A stretch of DNA of 7,248 bases from Vampirovibrionales bacterium (GTDB taxonomy: Bacteria > Cyanobacteriota > Vampirovibrionia > Vampirovibrionales > JAGQHJ01): NCBI GenBank assembly GCA_025451145.1, contig JANWKX010000140.1, forward strand, positions 1 through 7,248, given 5' to 3'. Shown piece after piece: positions 5,943 through 7,248 of this stretch. Both the position numbers and the translations under genes were made by a program. Within the stretch, counting starts at the first letter, position 1. Every line of letters begins with the position of its first letter. Below the pieces are notes generated by a model. It was not told where the DNA came from. It did not search any database and saw nothing but the letters and a program-made list of their open reading frames with translations.

Positions 5943-7248
5943 ATGACAGAAGGCGCTTCTGCAACCCAAAAAGCTTCTATCGAATATAAAGAGACCTTAA
6001 ATTTGCCCCAAACCGCTTTTAAAATGAAAGCGGGCGCTGCCACACGTGAACCTGAGCTGGAAGCCTTTTGGCAGGAAAACCATGTGTATGAAACCGTGAC
6101 GGCTTCACGGGATAAAACCCATCGTTTCCTGCTTCATGATGGCCCCCCATACCTGAGTTCCGACAAAATCCATATTGGGACGGCCCTCAATAAAATCTTG
6201 AAAGATATCGTCAATAAATATAAGGCTCAGCGAGGGTACTATTCACCTTATGTCCCTGGATATGACGGTCATGGACTTCCTATTGAGAACGCGGTGGTCA
6301 AATCCATTAAGGGCGGCCGGGCGGCCGTCACGCCCTTTGAACTGAGAAAACAATGTCGTGAATTCGCCCTGAAAAACCTGAAAGGGCAGGAAACAAACTT
6401 CAAACGCTTAGGCGTCTGGGGCGATTGGGAACATCCTTATATCACCATTGATGGGGTCTATGAAGCGACCCAAATCCGTGTTTTCGGGAAGATGTATGAA
6501 GAAGGTTATGTCTACAAAGGATTAAAGCCGGTGTATTGGTGTCCGTCCTGTGAAACCGCATTGGCGGATGCCGAAGTCGAGTATCAGGATCACACGTCAG
6601 AAAGCATTTTCGTTCGATTCCAGGCCGGTGAAACGCCCCCGAAAGGGCTACCTGAGGCCCTCAAAGAAAACTGGGTCAATACTGCCTTTGTCATTTGGAC
6701 CACAACCCCCTGGACCATTCCGGCCAACCTGGGTCTGGCCCTGAACCCGGAACTCACCTATGTCTTTGTCAAAACACCGCAATGGGGGACGCTGGTTCTT
6801 GCCGAAGCCCTGCTTCAGGATTTCCTCACGAAAACCGGCCTGGAAAACACCGAGATTCTTTATAAAACCGCTGGAAGCACCCTGGAAAGAATCAACGCCC
6901 GTCATCCCCTTTATGACAGAACCAGTTTGACGGTGCTCGGCTCCCATGTTACGGCAGATGCCGGAACAGGCGTGGTTCATACCGCACCCGGCCATGGGCA
7001 CGAGGACTACCTGGTGGGCCAGCAGTATCAACTGGGTATCCTATCCCCGCTCAACAACAAGGGGGTTTTTACGGAGGAGGCTGGAGAACGCTTTGCAGGT
7101 CTCTTTTACGCCCAGGGCAATCAGGCTGTGATTGAAGCCTTACGGGAAGTCGGGGCCTTACTGGGCCAAAACAAACTGACTCATAGCTACCCCCATTGCT
7201 GGCGTTGCCATAATCCAGTGATTTATCGGGCCACGGAGCAATGGTTTA
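5943..7248 (+). CDS. ileS: Isoleucyl-tRNA synthetase, N-terminal 435 residues (partial at right edge)
   Basis: This cytoplasmic class I enzyme charges tRNA-Ile with isoleucine. The visible part covers the start of the Rossmann catalytic domain and most of the CP1 editing domain. Landmarks are YKETLNLPQTAF (15-26), LHDGPPY (64-70), HIGT (77-80), GYDGHGLPIE (106-115), PVYWCPSCETALADAEVEY (196-214), the editing motifs WTTTPWTIPAN (252-262) and GTGVVHTAPGHGHEDY (341-356, Asp355 retained), and SYPHCWRC (415-422). Sequence runs off the window before the KMSKS loop and the anticodon-binding domain. The architecture is the bacterial IleRS1 type. The class I signature normally reads HIGH; here its last His is Thr, and the loop before it is LSSDK instead of the usual ANG-x. 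The ATG at 5943 has GGAA about 8 bases upstream. It diverges from the 68-residue gene. Confidence 0.97.
   Translation, partial: MTEGASATQKASIEYKETLNLPQTAFKMKAGAATREPELEAFWQENHVYETVTASRDKTHRFLLHDGPPYLSSDKIHIGTALNKILKDIVNKYKAQRGYYSPYVPGYDGHGLPIENAVVKSIKGGRAAVTPFELRKQCREFALKNLKGQETNFKRLGVWGDWEHPYITIDGVYEATQIRVFGKMYEEGYVYKGLKPVYWCPSCETALADAEVEYQDHTSESIFVRFQAGETPPKGLPEALKENWVNTAFVIWTTTPWTIPANLGLALNPELTYVFVKTPQWGTLVLAEALLQDFLTKTGLENTEILYKTAGSTLERINARHPLYDRTSLTVLGSHVTADAGTGVVHTAPGHGHEDYLVGQQYQLGILSPLNNKGVFTEEAGERFAGLFYAQGNQAVIEALREVGALLGQNKLTHSYPHCWRCHNPVIYRATEQWF

Noticed and set aside
6648..7031. Minus-strand ORF of 127 residues opposite ileS
   Set aside because: It is the antisense shadow of the IleRS editing domain, whose plus-strand translation matches family motifs throughout.

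Overview
This window looks like ordinary bacterial chromosome with no mobile element, CRISPR array or rRNA/tRNA gene. It is tightly packed, with every intergenic gap under about 210 bases. The bacterial-type IleRS and the roughly 485-residue phosphohexomutase resemble the cyanobacterial versions. Two uncharacterised proteins open with short Ser/Pro/Gly-rich leaders. Together these suggest a non-photosynthetic relative of Cyanobacteria (Vampirovibrionia/Melainabacteria-like). That placement is inference from remembered family resemblance and is not firm.

Layout. At the left edge is a possible 3' scrap of a plus-strand gene (1-42). It is followed by a plus-strand gene for a 55-residue exported peptide with eight cysteines (101-268) and a good intrinsic terminator. 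Six minus-strand genes come next, listed from low to high coordinate: a membrane-anchored YtkA/FixH-like protein (360-830), an uncharacterised 162-residue protein (996-1484), a UPF0489 protein with ureohydrolase-type metal motifs (1690-2661), a multi-pass membrane protein (2817-3845), a phosphoglucomutase/phosphomannomutase (3872-5326) and a 68-residue protein (5526-5732). Divergent from the last one is ileS (from 5943), which runs off the right edge.

Transcription and function. The phosphohexomutase and the membrane protein are 26 bases apart and probably co-transcribed; the membrane gene appears to start at a CTG codon behind a strong Shine-Dalgarno. The 68-residue gene, the YtkA-like gene and the 162-residue gene each have their own plausible promoter. 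The 68-residue gene also has its own terminator, so most of the minus-strand genes look like separate small units. Functions cover central sugar-phosphate metabolism, translation (IleRS) and several envelope or unknown proteins. The convergent Cys-rich peptide and YtkA-like gene could both relate to metal handling at the envelope, but that is speculative.

Points most worth a second look are the IleRS signature motif reading HIGT instead of HIGH, the apparent CTG start, the eight-cysteine secreted peptide and the UPF0489 protein. I did not find a clearly new multi-gene system.
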